Counted from the first letter of the stretch, positions 7,217-15,579 are shown. The stretch: 64,000 nt of DNA from Mumia sp. Pv4-285 (GCF_041320275.1 NZ_CP162023.1:1860001-1924000), one strand, 5' to 3'. The notes: generated by a model not told the origin, from the letters alone. Translations and numbers: made by a program.

Positions 7217-9310
7217 TCAGACGATCCGAAGCAGGATCGTCGACCCGGGGGGCGCCTCGTCGCCGCCACCGGGCGACTGACGCGACACCAGGTTGCTGCC
7301 GAAGTGGATGCGTTCCTTCTCGACCTCGACCTTGAAGCCGGCCGCCTCCAGGATCGCGCGGGCATCGTCGACGTTCTTGCCGATCACGCCAGGCACCTCG
7401 ATCGGCTCCCGGCCGTCGGACACCGTCAGCGTCACGGTGTCGCCCTTGTAGGCGGTGCCGCTCGCCGGGTCCTGCGCCATGATCTGGTCCCTCGGGACCT
7501 TGTCGTCGTAGACCCGCTCGACGTCCACCTCGAAGCCCGCCTTCTCGAGCTTCGCCTGGGCGCCGTCGACCGGCTTGCCGGTGTAGTCCTTCACCGTCAC
7601 GGGCTTGCGACCCTTGCTGACGACGAGGTCGACCTCGGTGTCGGGCCGGATCATCCGCCCGACCGGCAACGACGTCGAGATCACGTCCCCCGAGTCGACG
7701 GTGTCGCTGTACTTGCGCTCGACCTCTCCCACGACCGCCTTCACCTCGGCGAGAGCAGCCTCTGCCTCCTCCTCGGACATGCCCTCGACGTCGGGCGCCG
7801 CATAGCGCTCCCGACCCTTCGAGACCGTCAGCGTCATCGTGCCCTCGGGGAGGATCCGGTCGCCGGGCCCCGGGTCGGTCGAGACCACCGAGCCGCGCGG
7901 GACGGTCTCGCTGAAGGCCTCGTCCCCGTCGTCGACGGTGTAGCCCGCGCGCTGACCCTCGGCACGCGCCTGCGCGACCGGCATGCCGAGGAGGTCGGGG
8001 GCGGAGTCGTACCGTGCGACGCCGAACCACCAGCCGAGGCCGGCGGCCAGCAGCGCCAGGACCAGCACGGTGACGAGCATGCGGCGGCCCCGCCGGTGCT
8101 TGTCGTCGTAGCGGGTGGCGGCGCGCGTGTGCGCGAGAGGGGGAGCCGGGATGCCGGCGGCGTCGCGAGTCACGGCACGCGTCGCTTCGTAGCCGGAGTC
8201 GTACGCCTCGGGCGGGCCCGGTCGGTAGAGCGCGGTCGAGTCCTCGGGGGTCGCCGTGTCGCCATATACCGATGAGGCCGACGCCGCTGCGACCGCCGTC
8301 GCGGCGGCCGGACCGCCGTCGCCGCCGGACCACTCTCCGACGCCCGTCGACCAGTCGTCGGCACCGGGTGCCGTGTCGGGACCGGGCCAGCCGTCGGAGC
8401 CTGCCATCGCCGCGGCGACGCGGTGGAGCTGGAGGTCCTGGGTGAGCTCGACGTCGTCGACCAGCTCTGCCTCGAGTGCGGACCGCACGCGTCGCAGCTG
8501 GTGCAGGAGCACCCGGGCGTCCGCCGAGCGCTGGTCGCGGTCGCGGGCCGTGGCGCGCGCGACGAGGGCGTCGACGTACGGCGGGATGCCGGCGACGAGG
8601 GTCGACGGCGCGGGCACGTCGGCGTGGACGTGCTGGTAGGCGACCTGGATCGGCGTCTCGCCGGTGTGCGGCTTCTGGCCGGTCAGCAGCTCGAACATCA
8701 CGGCGCCCACGGCGTACACGTCGCAGCGTGCGTCGGCGCCCTCGTTGAGGACGAGCTCGGGCGCGAGGTAGGAGACGGACCCGATGAGGACACCGGTGGT
8801 CGCCTGCGACGTCGACGTGATCGCGCGGGCGAGCCCGAAGTCGGCCACCTTGAGCTGACCGCTCGGCGTGATGAGGACGTTCTCCGGCTTGACGTCGCGG
8901 TGGATGATGCGCGCGTCGTGGGCGGCGGAGAGCGCGACGAGAAGCGGGTCGATCAGCGACAGCACGCGGCGCGGCGGGAGCGGGGCCTCGCGGCTGATGA
9001 CGTCGCGCAGCGTGTGGCCGGGGACGTACTCCATCACGAGGTAGAGCACCCCGGCGTCGTCGCCCTGGTCGAAGACCGCGACCACGTTCGGGTGGCTGAG
9101 CCGCGCCGCGGCGCGGGCCTCCGCGCTGAGGCGCTCGTTGAAGTCGATGTCGGCGTCGCCGCCCTGCATCACCTTGACGGCGACCGTCCGGTCGAGGCGG
9201 GTGTCGGTGGCCAGGAACACCGTGCCCATGCCGCCCCGGGCGAGGATCTTGCGGAGGTAGTAGCGACCGTCGAGGACCCGCCCCACCAGATCGTCGTCGC
9301 GCGTCGTCAC
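7217..9310 (-). CDS. pknL: PASTA-domain Ser/Thr protein kinase (PknL type)
   Basis: 697-residue transmembrane eukaryotic-like kinase. Kinase domain about residues 15-275: Gly loop LARGGMGTVF, Lys46 (VAVKVM), HRDVKPEN (Asp139), DFG 157-159, and a Thr/Ser-rich activation loop before YLAPE. A disordered linker (280-405) leads to one transmembrane helix (about 411-430) and four PASTA repeats to the C-terminus, which should bind peptidoglycan fragments outside the cell. The GTG at 9310 has a Shine-Dalgarno GAGGAGGT four nt upstream; an in-frame GTG two codons earlier is possible. The adjacent Rv2175c-like gene and idsA-like gene match the M. tuberculosis pknL locus. Confidence 0.94.
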   Translation of the reverse strand: MTTRDDDLVGRVLDGRYYLRKILARGGMGTVFLATDTRLDRTVAVKVMQGGDADIDFNERLSAEARAAARLSHPNVVAVFDQGDDAGVLYLVMEYVPGHTLRDVISREAPLPPRRVLSLIDPLLVALSAAHDARIIHRDVKPENVLITPSGQLKVADFGLARAITSTSQATTGVLIGSVSYLAPELVLNEGADARCDVYAVGAVMFELLTGQKPHTGETPIQVAYQHVHADVPAPSTLVAGIPPYVDALVARATARDRDQRSADARVLLHQLRRVRSALEAELVDDVELTQDLQLHRVAAAMAGSDGWPGPDTAPGADDWSTGVGEWSGGDGGPAAATAVAAASASSVYGDTATPEDSTALYRPGPPEAYDSGYEATRAVTRDAAGIPAPPLAHTRAATRYDDKHRRGRRMLVTVLVLALLAAGLGWWFGVARYDSAPDLLGMPVAQARAEGQRAGYTVDDGDEAFSETVPRGSVVSTDPGPGDRILPEGTMTLTVSKGRERYAAPDVEGMSEEEAEAALAEVKAVVGEVERKYSDTVDSGDVISTSLPVGRMIRPDTEVDLVVSKGRKPVTVKDYTGKPVDGAQAKLEKAGFEVDVERVYDDKVPRDQIMAQDPASGTAYKGDTVTLTVSDGREPIEVPGVIGKNVDDARAILEAAGFKVEVEKERIHFGSNLVSRQSPGGGDEAPPGSTILLRIV

Positions 9311-9383
9311 GGTCACCTCCTCGTACGTCGTCGGGGTCGGCGACCGTGCAGGCAGGCCAGCACGGGCGGAACGGCCCCGCATC

Positions 9384-9389
9384 AGTGTA
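9384..9389 (-). promoter_or_regulatory. Candidate -10 box of pknL
   Basis: TACACT on the minus strand, about 74 nt upstream of the pknL start, giving a leadered mRNA consistent with that gene's good Shine-Dalgarno. No clear -35. Confidence 0.35.
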
Positions 9390-9448
9390 GGTGAGCGTCC
9401 GTGCCGACCGAGGGAGGCGGGACCGCGCGGTCGTGGGAGTCTTGTCCC

Positions 9449-9835
9449 ATGGCTGACGACACGGCACCGGCATCGACGACGCGAGCGCAGCTCGACGAGC
9501 TCGTGGAGGAGTGGCTGTCGCTCGACGAGGCGGCTGAGCTGCTCGGCACGACCGTGAGCCGGGTGCGCCAGAAGGTGCGCGAGCGGGACCTGCTCGCCGT
9601 CAAGAGCGCGGCGTCCTCGCAGCCCCGGGTGCCTGCTCTGCTGTTCGTCGACGGTCTGCCCGTCGACGGTCTGCGCGGGACGCTCGTCCTGCTGGGTGAT
9701 GCGCGCTACACCGACGACGAGGCGGCCGTCTGGCTCTTCACCGCGGACGACACGCTTCCCGGCCGCCCGATCGACGCGCTCCGCGAGGGACGCGGGCGCG
9801 AGGTGCGCCGCCGCGCGCAGTCGCTGACGTTCTGA
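9449..9835 (+). CDS. Rv2175c-like winged-HTH DNA-binding protein
   Basis: 128-residue protein. Residues about 22-52 (EWLSLDEAAELLGTTVSRVRQKVRERDLLA) form a helix-turn-helix, and the rest (FVDGLPVDGLRGTLVLLGDARYTDDEAAVWLF) matches the C-terminal domain of the M. tuberculosis Rv2175c family. Rv2175c is a DNA-binding substrate of PknL, whose gene is its neighbour in mycobacteria; here the kinase gene is divergent, 138 bp between starts. The ATG at 9449 is chosen as the start that removes a non-conserved N-terminus; a GAGTCT box lies 6 nt before it. Regulation by PknL phosphorylation is inferred from the family. Confidence 0.85.
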   Translation: MADDTAPASTTRAQLDELVEEWLSLDEAAELLGTTVSRVRQKVRERDLLAVKSAASSQPRVPALLFVDGLPVDGLRGTLVLLGDARYTDDEAAVWLFTADDTLPGRPIDALREGRGREVRRRAQSLTF

Positions 9836-9854
9836 GCGTCCGCCGGGGCGCCGC

Positions 9855-10910
9855 TCAGGCGTTGCGGCGTACGGCGCGGTTGGCGAGGTCGGACAGCACG
9901 TCGACCCACGGGGCCAGCGGCGCCAGGGCGAGCGCGCTCGCGGCCTGGTCCTCCAGCGCGGCGATGTCGTCCTCGAGGAGCGCCAGCGCACCGGTGTCGT
10001 GGATGACGTCGCGGAGCCGGTCGACCGCCGCCGGCGTGAGGTCGGGATCGCCGAGTCCGAGGTCGAGCGCGGCACGCTGCTCGACCGTCGCGCGGTCGTA
10101 GGCGTGCGCGACCAGCACCGTGCGCTTGCCCTCCCGCAGGTCGTCGCCGGCCGGCTTGCCGGTGACGGCAGGGTCGCCGAAGACGCCCAGCACGTCGTCG
10201 CGCAGCTGGAACGCCTCGCCGACCGGGATCGCGTACGCGCTGAGGGCATCGATCGTCTCCGGGCCCGCACCGGCGAGCGCGGCACCGAGGTGGAGCGGAC
10301 GCTCGACCGTGTACTTCGCGGCCTTGTAGCGCACGATCCGCATGGCCTCCTCGACGGAGCTCGCGCCGATCGCCTGGCCGACGAGGTCGAGGAACTGGCC
10401 CGAGACGACCTCGGTCTTGCAGGCGTCGAGGTACGGGGTGGCGCGAGCCACGACCTCCGGCGAGAAGCCCGACGTCCTGAACATCTCGTCGGACCACGAC
10501 AGCAGCAGGTCGCCGAGCAGGATGGCCGCACCCACGCCGTACGCGTCGGGGTCTCCGGACCAGCCCGACCCGCGGTGCGCGATCGCGAAGGCTGCGTGCG
10601 CGGCAGGCTTGCCGCGACGGGTCATCGAGGCGTCGACCACGTCGTCGTGGACCAGCGCGCTCGCCTGCAGCAGCTCCAGCGCGGCCGAGGCTCGGACCAC
10701 CGCCGCGTCGTCTCCCTTGCCGCCACCGACCGTCCAGCCGGCATGGCAGAACGCTGCGCGCAGCCGCTTGCCGCCCGTGGTGGCCTCGGCAGCGGAGTCC
10801 AGGAACGGGACGAGCCGAGGACCGAGGGGGGCGAGACGCTCGCGCTGCACGGCCATGAAGGCCTCGAGGTCGGCGCCGACGCGGGTCGCGAAGTCGGGAG
10901 AGGCAGTCAC
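9855..10910 (-). CDS. Polyprenyl diphosphate synthase (IdsA2/GGPP synthase type)
   Basis: 351-residue trans-isoprenyl diphosphate synthase. The first Asp-rich motif DDVVD is at 89-93, followed by MTRRGKPAAH. The second is FQLRDDVLGVFGDP, with DDVLG instead of the classical DDxxD, as is common in actinobacterial IdsA-like enzymes. KTEVVSGQ and GGKRLRA (isopentenyl-PP binding) are present. Product chain length cannot be read; geranylgeranyl or longer chains for membrane carriers or quinones are likely. The GTG at 10910 has TAGGGT 6 nt upstream. It is tail-to-tail with the HTH gene (19 bp apart) and head-to-head with the MTHFR gene. Confidence 0.9.
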   Translation of the reverse strand: MTASPDFATRVGADLEAFMAVQRERLAPLGPRLVPFLDSAAEATTGGKRLRAAFCHAGWTVGGGKGDDAAVVRASAALELLQASALVHDDVVDASMTRRGKPAAHAAFAIAHRGSGWSGDPDAYGVGAAILLGDLLLSWSDEMFRTSGFSPEVVARATPYLDACKTEVVSGQFLDLVGQAIGASSVEEAMRIVRYKAAKYTVERPLHLGAALAGAGPETIDALSAYAIPVGEAFQLRDDVLGVFGDPAVTGKPAGDDLREGKRTVLVAHAYDRATVEQRAALDLGLGDPDLTPAAVDRLRDVIHDTGALALLEDDIAALEDQAASALALAPLAPWVDVLSDLANRAVRRNA

Positions 10911-10916
10911 GTCGTC

Positions 10917-10922
10917 ACCCTA
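10917..10922 (-). promoter_or_regulatory. -10 box of leaderless promoter, polyprenyl synthase
   Basis: TAGGGT on the minus strand, 6 nt before GTG 10910. Confidence 0.5.
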
Positions 10923-10972
10923 CCGACGTCCCGGCACGCGGTCGGCACCTCGGAGAGTGCATCCGGCCTCGC

Positions 10973-10978
10973 TAGAGT
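10973..10978 (+). promoter_or_regulatory. -10 box of leaderless metF promoter
   Basis: TAGAGT, 7 nt before ATG 10986. The divergent polyprenyl synthase -10 box is 50 bp away. Confidence 0.5.
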
Positions 10979-10985
10979 GGGCCGC

Positions 10986-11873
10986 ATGTCGACCCCACGC
11001 CGTCTCAGCGAGGACATCGCCGCGTCCGCGCCGAGCTTCTCGTTCGAGTTCTTCCCCCCGAAGAACGACGTCGGCGAGCGCGCGCTGTGGACCGCGATCC
11101 GACAGCTCGAGCCCCTGCGTCCGACGTTCGTCTCCGTGACGTACGGGGCCGGTGGCTCGACCCGCGACCGCACCGTACGCATCACCGAGCGCATCGCGAC
11201 CGAGACGACGTTGCGTCCGATGGGTCACCTGACCTGCGTCGGGCAGAGCCGCGACGAGCTCCGGACGGTGCTCGGCCAGTACGCCGCGGCCGGTGTCCGC
11301 AACATCCTCGCGCTGCGCGGCGATCCCGTCGGCGGTCCGGGATCACCGTGGTCGTCCCACCCGGGGGGCCTCGACCACGGTGACGAGCTCGTCGCCCTCG
11401 TCGCCGGCCTCGGCAGCTTCTGCATCGGCGCCGCCGCCTATCCGCTGGGTCATCGCGAGGCGGCGGACCTCGATGCGGACGCCGACGTCGTGGTGGCCAA
11501 GGCGCGCGCCGGCGCGGAGTTCGTCGTCACCGACTTCTTCTTCCTGGCCGAGGACTACTTCGGGCTCGTCGAGCGGGTGCGTGCCCGCGGCTGCGACATC
11601 CCGGTGGTCCCCGGCATCATGCCGATCACCAACCTCGGGCAGATCACCCGGATGGCCGAGCTGTCGGGCCACCCGGTGCCCGCGTCGGTGGTCGCCCGCC
11701 TCCAGCCGTGGGCCGACGACCCCGACGGCTTGCGCGCGGAAGGCACGCTGATCGCGACCGAGCTGTGCGACGCGCTGCTCGAGGGCGGCGCGCCGGGGCT
11801 GCACTTCTACACGCTGAACCGCTCGTCCGCGACGCGCCGCATCTTCGAGAGCCTCGCCGTCGCCACGGTGTGA
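10986..11873 (+). CDS. metF: 5,10-methylenetetrahydrofolate reductase family protein
   Basis: 295-residue TIM-barrel flavoprotein expected to reduce methylene-THF to methyl-THF for methionine synthesis. Motifs: FSFEFFPPK at 18-26 with the catalytic Glu, FVSVTYGAGGSTRDRT, MGHLTCVGQS, LALRGDP, and the C-terminal GLHFYTLNRS. Length equals E. coli MetF (296). The position next to the IdsA2-like gene corresponds to the MTHFR-like gene in mycobacteria. No Shine-Dalgarno is present; the -10 box 7 nt before the ATG implies a leaderless message. Confidence 0.93.
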   Translation: MSTPRRLSEDIAASAPSFSFEFFPPKNDVGERALWTAIRQLEPLRPTFVSVTYGAGGSTRDRTVRITERIATETTLRPMGHLTCVGQSRDELRTVLGQYAAAGVRNILALRGDPVGGPGSPWSSHPGGLDHGDELVALVAGLGSFCIGAAAYPLGHREAADLDADADVVVAKARAGAEFVVTDFFFLAEDYFGLVERVRARGCDIPVVPGIMPITNLGQITRMAELSGHPVPASVVARLQPWADDPDGLRAEGTLIATELCDALLEGGAPGLHFYTLNRSSATRRIFESLAVATV

Positions 11874-11937
11874 CGTACGACACGCCCGGATCCGACAACG
11901 TCCGGCGCATGACCCTGGGCGGTGCGATCCTGAAGAC

Positions 11938-12228
11938 GTGACTCGGGAGCAGCACCGCAAGCGGGGGATGCTGGTGCTCGGCGGAATGATCGGGGCCGCC
12001 GTGTTCGTCGGCTGTGCCTACCTGTACCTCACCGAGGGCGTCCGTGGCGACACCCTCGCGGTGGTCTGGTGGCTCAGCGGCCTGGTCGCAGCGGCGTTCG
12101 CCGTCGCCGCCTGCACGGTCGAGGACGACGGCATCGAGCGTCCCCGCTACCTTCTCTCGATCCTGCGCGGTCTCCGGCAGGAGTGGTCCCACGCGCAGCC
12201 GCACGACCGTCCTGCGTCACGGCCGTAG
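11938..12228 (+). CDS. Small two-helix membrane protein, function unknown
   Basis: 96-residue protein with a basic N-terminus, two hydrophobic helices (about 10-32 and 41-60) and a charged C-terminal tail. Third-position G/C bias supports coding. No family recognised. The GTG at 11938 is preceded by GATCCT with 6 nt spacing, a weak version of the local leaderless box. It overlaps the 3' end of the convergent oxidoreductase by 12 bp. Could be longer or shorter at the N-terminus. Confidence 0.6.
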   Translation: MTREQHRKRGMLVLGGMIGAAVFVGCAYLYLTEGVRGDTLAVVWWLSGLVAAAFAVAACTVEDDGIERPRYLLSILRGLRQEWSHAQPHDRPASRP

Positions 12229-13497
12229 CGTCTCCGACGCCGCCGCGGTGCCCAGCGCGACGAGCTCCGTCGACGGTCCCGGGTGGGCGTTGACCCCGAC
12301 ACGCAGAAGTCCGGTCGGCTGAGTGCCGACGCCGGGCACCGTGAGTGCCGTACGCCAGCCGGACCACTGCCACCCGTCACGTGCTCCGTGGCGACGGACG
12401 GCGTCACCCGGCCCGACGTCCTCGCGACGCTCGACGTGGTCGCCGACGTCGATGCCGACCCGGTGCAACGTCACGACGGGATCCTCGGCACCGGAGTGCT
12501 CGACGGTCCACGACTGGCCGCGGCCGGTGTGCGTCGCGCTCGGCATGATGCGTACGGGGGTGCCGTGGACGACGGTCTGCTGCGCGAGCACCGGAGCGTA
12601 CGGGCCGAGCCCGAGGTAGGTGCGTGCCGACGGGACACGGGGGAGCGCGTCGGTCTCCTCACGGCCTCCGGGGCCGGCGGGTGCCGCCCAGACCACGACG
12701 TCGGCGGGGACCGTCCCGTTGTCGGTCACCACCCCCGTGACGACGTCACCGGCGACCACGTCGTGTGCGCGCACGCCGAGGCGGACGTCGACGCGACGTT
12801 CCTGGAGCCGCCGCTCGAGAGCCTCGAGCAGGGCAGTCGTGCCGCCCTCGATCCGCCACCGCCCGAACGACCGCTCGACCAGCTCGTACGCGCCGAGGAA
12901 CGCGGGCATGGAGCGCGGGTGCTGGCCGTCGAGACGGTGCCGGTCCAGCACCAGCGCGCGCAGGTGGTGGTTGCGCAGGCCGCGCCGGACGGCGCGGTCC
13001 AGCGACGCGCGCGGGCGCAGGGTGCGCCACTGCTCCCGGTCGAACGACGCACGCCCCACCAGCGGCCCGCCGAGCGCCGCCCGGCGCAGCACCTCCCAGA
13101 CCGGGTCGAACTCGTCGACCCACCGGGTCCATCGCGACCCCGCCCCGCTGCCGAGGACCTCGTCGACCGCCTCGGTCTGGGCGCCGCGGCTGCCTGCCGG
13201 CAGGTCGAGCACCATGCCGCGGTCGAAGACGTGACGTCGGGCAACGGGCAAGGAGGTCAGCTCGAGCACGCGGTCGATCGGGCGTCCCGACTTCTTGAAC
13301 AGGTCGCGCAGCGTCGCAGGCAGCGTGAGCTCGGACCACCCGCGGTCGAACGACCATCCGTCCACCTCGTACGGCCTGAGCTGGCCGCCGAGCCGGTCGT
13401 CAGCCTCGAGCAGGACGACGCGGTGACGCATCTTCGCGATGCGGACAGCGGCCGAGATGCCTGCGAACCCGCCGCCCACCACCACCACATCGGTCAC
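12217..13497 (-). CDS. FAD-dependent oxidoreductase (amine oxidase/phytoene desaturase-like)
   Basis: 426-residue protein with an N-terminal Rossmann dinucleotide-binding motif VVVGGGFAGISAAVRIAKMRHRVVLLEADDRLGGQ, which continues as in CrtI/NOX-like flavoenzymes. A middle substrate region (about 70-290) is divergent, with GGTTALLEALERRL typical of this superfamily. The C-terminus lacks the clean FAD-binding motif of carotenoid desaturases, so the substrate is unclear; isoprenoid or amine are both possible. The polyprenyl diphosphate synthase nearby hints at isoprenoids, but this is weak. The GTG at 13497 follows TAGCCT by 6 nt. Confidence 0.78.
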   Translation of the reverse strand: MTDVVVVGGGFAGISAAVRIAKMRHRVVLLEADDRLGGQLRPYEVDGWSFDRGWSELTLPATLRDLFKKSGRPIDRVLELTSLPVARRHVFDRGMVLDLPAGSRGAQTEAVDEVLGSGAGSRWTRWVDEFDPVWEVLRRAALGGPLVGRASFDREQWRTLRPRASLDRAVRRGLRNHHLRALVLDRHRLDGQHPRSMPAFLGAYELVERSFGRWRIEGGTTALLEALERRLQERRVDVRLGVRAHDVVAGDVVTGVVTDNGTVPADVVVWAAPAGPGGREETDALPRVPSARTYLGLGPYAPVLAQQTVVHGTPVRIMPSATHTGRGQSWTVEHSGAEDPVVTLHRVGIDVGDHVERREDVGPGDAVRRHGARDGWQWSGWRTALTVPGVGTQPTGLLRVGVNAHPGPSTELVALGTAAASETLRP

Positions 13498-13503
13498 GCA
13501 GCC

Positions 13504-13509
13504 AGGCTA
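13504..13509 (-). promoter_or_regulatory. -10 box of leaderless promoter, FAD oxidoreductase
   Basis: TAGCCT on the minus strand, 6 nt before GTG 13497. Confidence 0.5.
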
Positions 13510-13594
13510 GCGAGTCGCCTCGGGCCAGTACTCAGCGAGATCTGAGTAGAAGGACTCATGGTGTGCGGCCACGCCGCCGTCCACACTGGAGATG

Positions 13595-13642
13595 ACGCTG
13601 CCCGTCCGGCTCGCGTCGGGGGTCGAGCCGGCCGGGCAGCGT
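13595..13642 (-). terminator. Strong hairpin terminator after the YbaK-like gene
   Basis: Two 19-nt arms (13595-13613 and 13624-13642) pair with a single mismatch around a 10-nt loop, beginning 8 nt after the stop codon of the minus-strand deacylase gene. No T-run follows, as is usual for GC-rich actinobacterial hairpin terminators. Confidence 0.75.
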
Positions 13643-13649
13643 GCTGTCG

Positions 13650-14126
13650 TCAGGCGACCTTCGTCGCAGTGCCTCCAGTGAGGTCGACGAGCTGGTCGAA
13701 CGACGTCGCGAAGACGGCGTGCGGGTGCCCGGCCGCCGCCCACACCACCGGGTGCTCCGCGAGCTCGACGTCGACGAAGGTCCGCAGCCGCGCCGGGTGC
13801 CCGACCGGTGCGACCCCGCCGATCGCCTGACCGGTCGCCGCGCGCACCAGCTCGGGACGCGCACGCTCGAGAGCGGGCAGACCGTGTGCTGCGGCGAGCG
13901 CGACGGTGTCGACGCGGTGCGCGCCGCTGGTGAGGACGAGAACCACCTCGCCGTCGGCGTCGAACACGAGGCTGTTGGCGATCGCGCCGACCTCCACGCC
14001 GAGGGCGTCGGCGGCCTCGCGCGCCGTCCGCGCCGAGTCCGGAAGGACACGGACGACCTCGTCGACGACCCCGTGCTCGGCGAGCGCCGCGACGACCTTC
14101 TGGATCTGGGGATGGCTGGTGTCCAC
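13650..14126 (-). CDS. YbaK/ProX-family aminoacyl-tRNA deacylase
   Basis: 158-residue protein of the YbaK/aminoacyl-tRNA editing domain family, which removes mischarged amino acids from tRNA in trans. Typical stretches are ANSLVFDADGEVVLVLTSGAHRVD, the GQAIGGVAPVGHP loop and the C-terminal AAGHPHAVFATSFDQLVDLTGG. It is a second, diverged relative of the protein at 52910-53398; its VGHP motif resembles the ProXp/PrdX-like group rather than classical YbaK. Amino-acid specificity not assignable. The GTG at 14126 lies 6 nt after TACGGT. A strong hairpin follows the stop. Confidence 0.87.
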   Translation of the reverse strand: MDTSHPQIQKVVAALAEHGVVDEVVRVLPDSARTAREAADALGVEVGAIANSLVFDADGEVVLVLTSGAHRVDTVALAAAHGLPALERARPELVRAATGQAIGGVAPVGHPARLRTFVDVELAEHPVVWAAAGHPHAVFATSFDQLVDLTGGTATKVA

Positions 14127-14132
14127 GCGCTG

Positions 14133-14138
14133 ACCGTA
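14133..14138 (-). promoter_or_regulatory. -10 box of leaderless promoter, YbaK-like gene
   Basis: TACGGT on the minus strand, 6 nt before GTG 14126. Confidence 0.5.
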
Positions 14139-14186
14139 CTCCGGCCGGAGGTCAGCCCGCGTCGTGGACGGCCCGCTCCAGGGTGA

Positions 14187-14975
14187 TCAGTCCCAGGCGC
14201 CGTAGACGGTCACCTTGAGCGGCTTCTTGGCCGTGAGGGCCCACAGCTGCTTGGCGTCGGGGATGTAGAAGTTGACGCAGCCGTGGCTGTGGCCGACGAA
14301 CGGGTCCATCATCAGGTACGACGCGTGGAGAGCCTGGCCGCCGGAGAAGAACTGCGCGTACGGCATCCGGGCCTCGTAGATCGAGCTGACGTGGTCCTTG
14401 CTGCGCCAGAACACCGAGAACTTGCCGGTGCGCGTCTTCGCGTACGAGGCTCCACCCCGGACGAGCCAGGTGTTCCACAGCTTGCCGCTCTTGTAGAGGA
14501 CCACCTGGTGGCGTGAACGGTCGTAGCAGGCGTTCCAGCCGGAGGACTTGCAGCGCTTCGGCATCTTGGCCTTGCCGCGGACCGTCTTCGCGAGAAGGAC
14601 CCGCCAGGTCGCCGTGGTCGCGACGCCGGAGCGCTTGAGGCCATGGCGCTTCTGGAACTTCTTGACGGCCTTCTTGGTCTGCGGCCCGTAGGTCCCGTTC
14701 ACCGAGCCCTTGAACACTCCCGCCCAGCGGAGGCGGTACTGGAGCTCGCGCACGTGCTTGATCGAGTGGACCGAGCTGTCGCGATCACCGGGACGCGTCG
14801 TCGCGCGGTAGAGGCGCGTCGTGGTCTTGCGAGCCTCGGCGGTGCGCGCCGTGGCACTCGTCGGCGATGCGGCGACGTCGGTGGCTGCAGGTGCGGCGGA
14901 GGCCGTCCCACCCATCGCGACGACGCCTGCGAGGACGAGCCCCGCAGAGCAGAGGAGGGCGGTGGAGCGAAGCAT
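14187..14975 (-). CDS. Secreted L,D-transpeptidase with peptidoglycan-binding domain
   Basis: 262-residue exported protein. Residues 1-28 form a signal peptide ending near TASAAPA. A PG_binding_1 domain spans about 74-128 (LQYRLRWAGVFKG, YGPQTKKAVKKFQKRHGL). The YkuD catalytic domain (about 155-260) carries the active-site signature GHSHGCVNF with Cys233. It should form 3-3 cross-links in peptidoglycan or attach proteins to it. The ATG at 14975 is chosen for the signal peptide and an upstream GGAAGGA; upstream in-frame codons lack such features. The domain order (PG-binding then YkuD) is common in actinobacterial Ldts. Confidence 0.92.
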   Translation of the reverse strand: MLRSTALLCSAGLVLAGVVAMGGTASAAPAATDVAASPTSATARTAEARKTTTRLYRATTRPGDRDSSVHSIKHVRELQYRLRWAGVFKGSVNGTYGPQTKKAVKKFQKRHGLKRSGVATTATWRVLLAKTVRGKAKMPKRCKSSGWNACYDRSRHQVVLYKSGKLWNTWLVRGGASYAKTRTGKFSVFWRSKDHVSSIYEARMPYAQFFSGGQALHASYLMMDPFVGHSHGCVNFYIPDAKQLWALTAKKPLKVTVYGAWD

Positions 14976-15026
14976 CCGGGTCCTTCCCGAGTAAGGAATC
15001 GAGGGCTCGACGCCCCGTGCGGACAA

Positions 15027-15032
15027 ACAATA
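15027..15032 (-). promoter_or_regulatory. Candidate -10 box of the L,D-transpeptidase gene
   Basis: TATTGT on the minus strand about 52 nt before the ATG at 14975, in one of the few A/T-rich spots of this divergent region. Confidence 0.4.
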
Positions 15033-15065
15033 GCCCGTGCTGTGGCGTACGCGAGTGCGCCTGCC

Positions 15066-15071
15066 TAGACT
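15066..15071 (+). promoter_or_regulatory. Candidate -10 box of the DUF3040 gene
   Basis: TAGACT about 50 nt before the GTG at 15121, whose GGGAGG Shine-Dalgarno indicates a leadered mRNA. Confidence 0.4.
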
Positions 15072-15120
15072 GGGTACCCAAGGTCCGACACACCGTCGGT
15101 CGAGTTCAGGGAGGCCCGTC

Positions 15121-15525
15121 GTGCCGCTCTCAGAGGAAGAGCAGAGGTTGCTCGAGCAGCTCGAGCAGGCCCTTGCTGCCGAAGACCCGCGTCTGGCGTC
15201 GACTCTGCGAGGCTCCAAGCTTCGGGCGCGCGCTCGCCGCATCATCGTGCTGGCGTGCGTCGGCTTCGCAGCGGGCCTCGCGCTGCTGATGACCGGAGTC
15301 ATCACGGCCTCCACCCCAGTGGGCGTCGTCGGGTTCGCCCTGATGGTCGCCGGCTCCTACTTCTTCCTCACGACGTGGCGCTCGCGGGACGCCGAAGGCC
15401 CCGCCGAACAGCCCCAGCGGCCGTCGACAGCGGGCCCGAGCCCGTCGAGCCGCACCGCGTCCTCCGACTCCTTCATGCACCGCATGGAAGAGCGCTGGAA
15501 GCGTCGCCGCGACTCCGGCTCCTGA
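15121..15525 (+). CDS. DUF3040 family membrane protein
   Basis: 134-residue protein beginning VPLSEEEQRLLEQLEQALAA, the hallmark of DUF3040, followed by two transmembrane helices (about 42-60 and 64-82) and a polar tail rich in Ser/Pro with a basic end. Function unknown. The family recurs near mraZ and the dcw cluster in Mycobacterium and Streptomyces, as here, suggesting a cell-envelope role. The GTG at 15121 has a GGGAGG 7 nt upstream. The stop codon lies inside a 14-bp direct repeat. Confidence 0.85.
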   Translation: MPLSEEEQRLLEQLEQALAAEDPRLASTLRGSKLRARARRIIVLACVGFAAGLALLMTGVITASTPVGVVGFALMVAGSYFFLTTWRSRDAEGPAEQPQRPSTAGPSPSSRTASSDSFMHRMEERWKRRRDSGS

Positions 15526-15554
15526 GCACCCGCCGCCCCAGCTCCTGAGCACCC
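15518..15554. repeat. 14-bp direct repeat across the DUF3040 stop codon
   Basis: GCTCCTGAGCACCC occurs at 15518-15531 and 15541-15554, a 23-bp tandem-like duplication. The first copy contains the TGA stop. Confidence 0.8.
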
Positions 15555-15579
15555 CGCCCACCGGCCTCGGCGGCGGCTG

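Noticed and set aside
9311-10531. Upstream extension of the pknL frame to 1104 codons
   Set aside because: The extension runs through the HTH and polyprenyl synthase genes with low-complexity Ser/Arg sequence; a good Shine-Dalgarno marks GTG 9310 instead.
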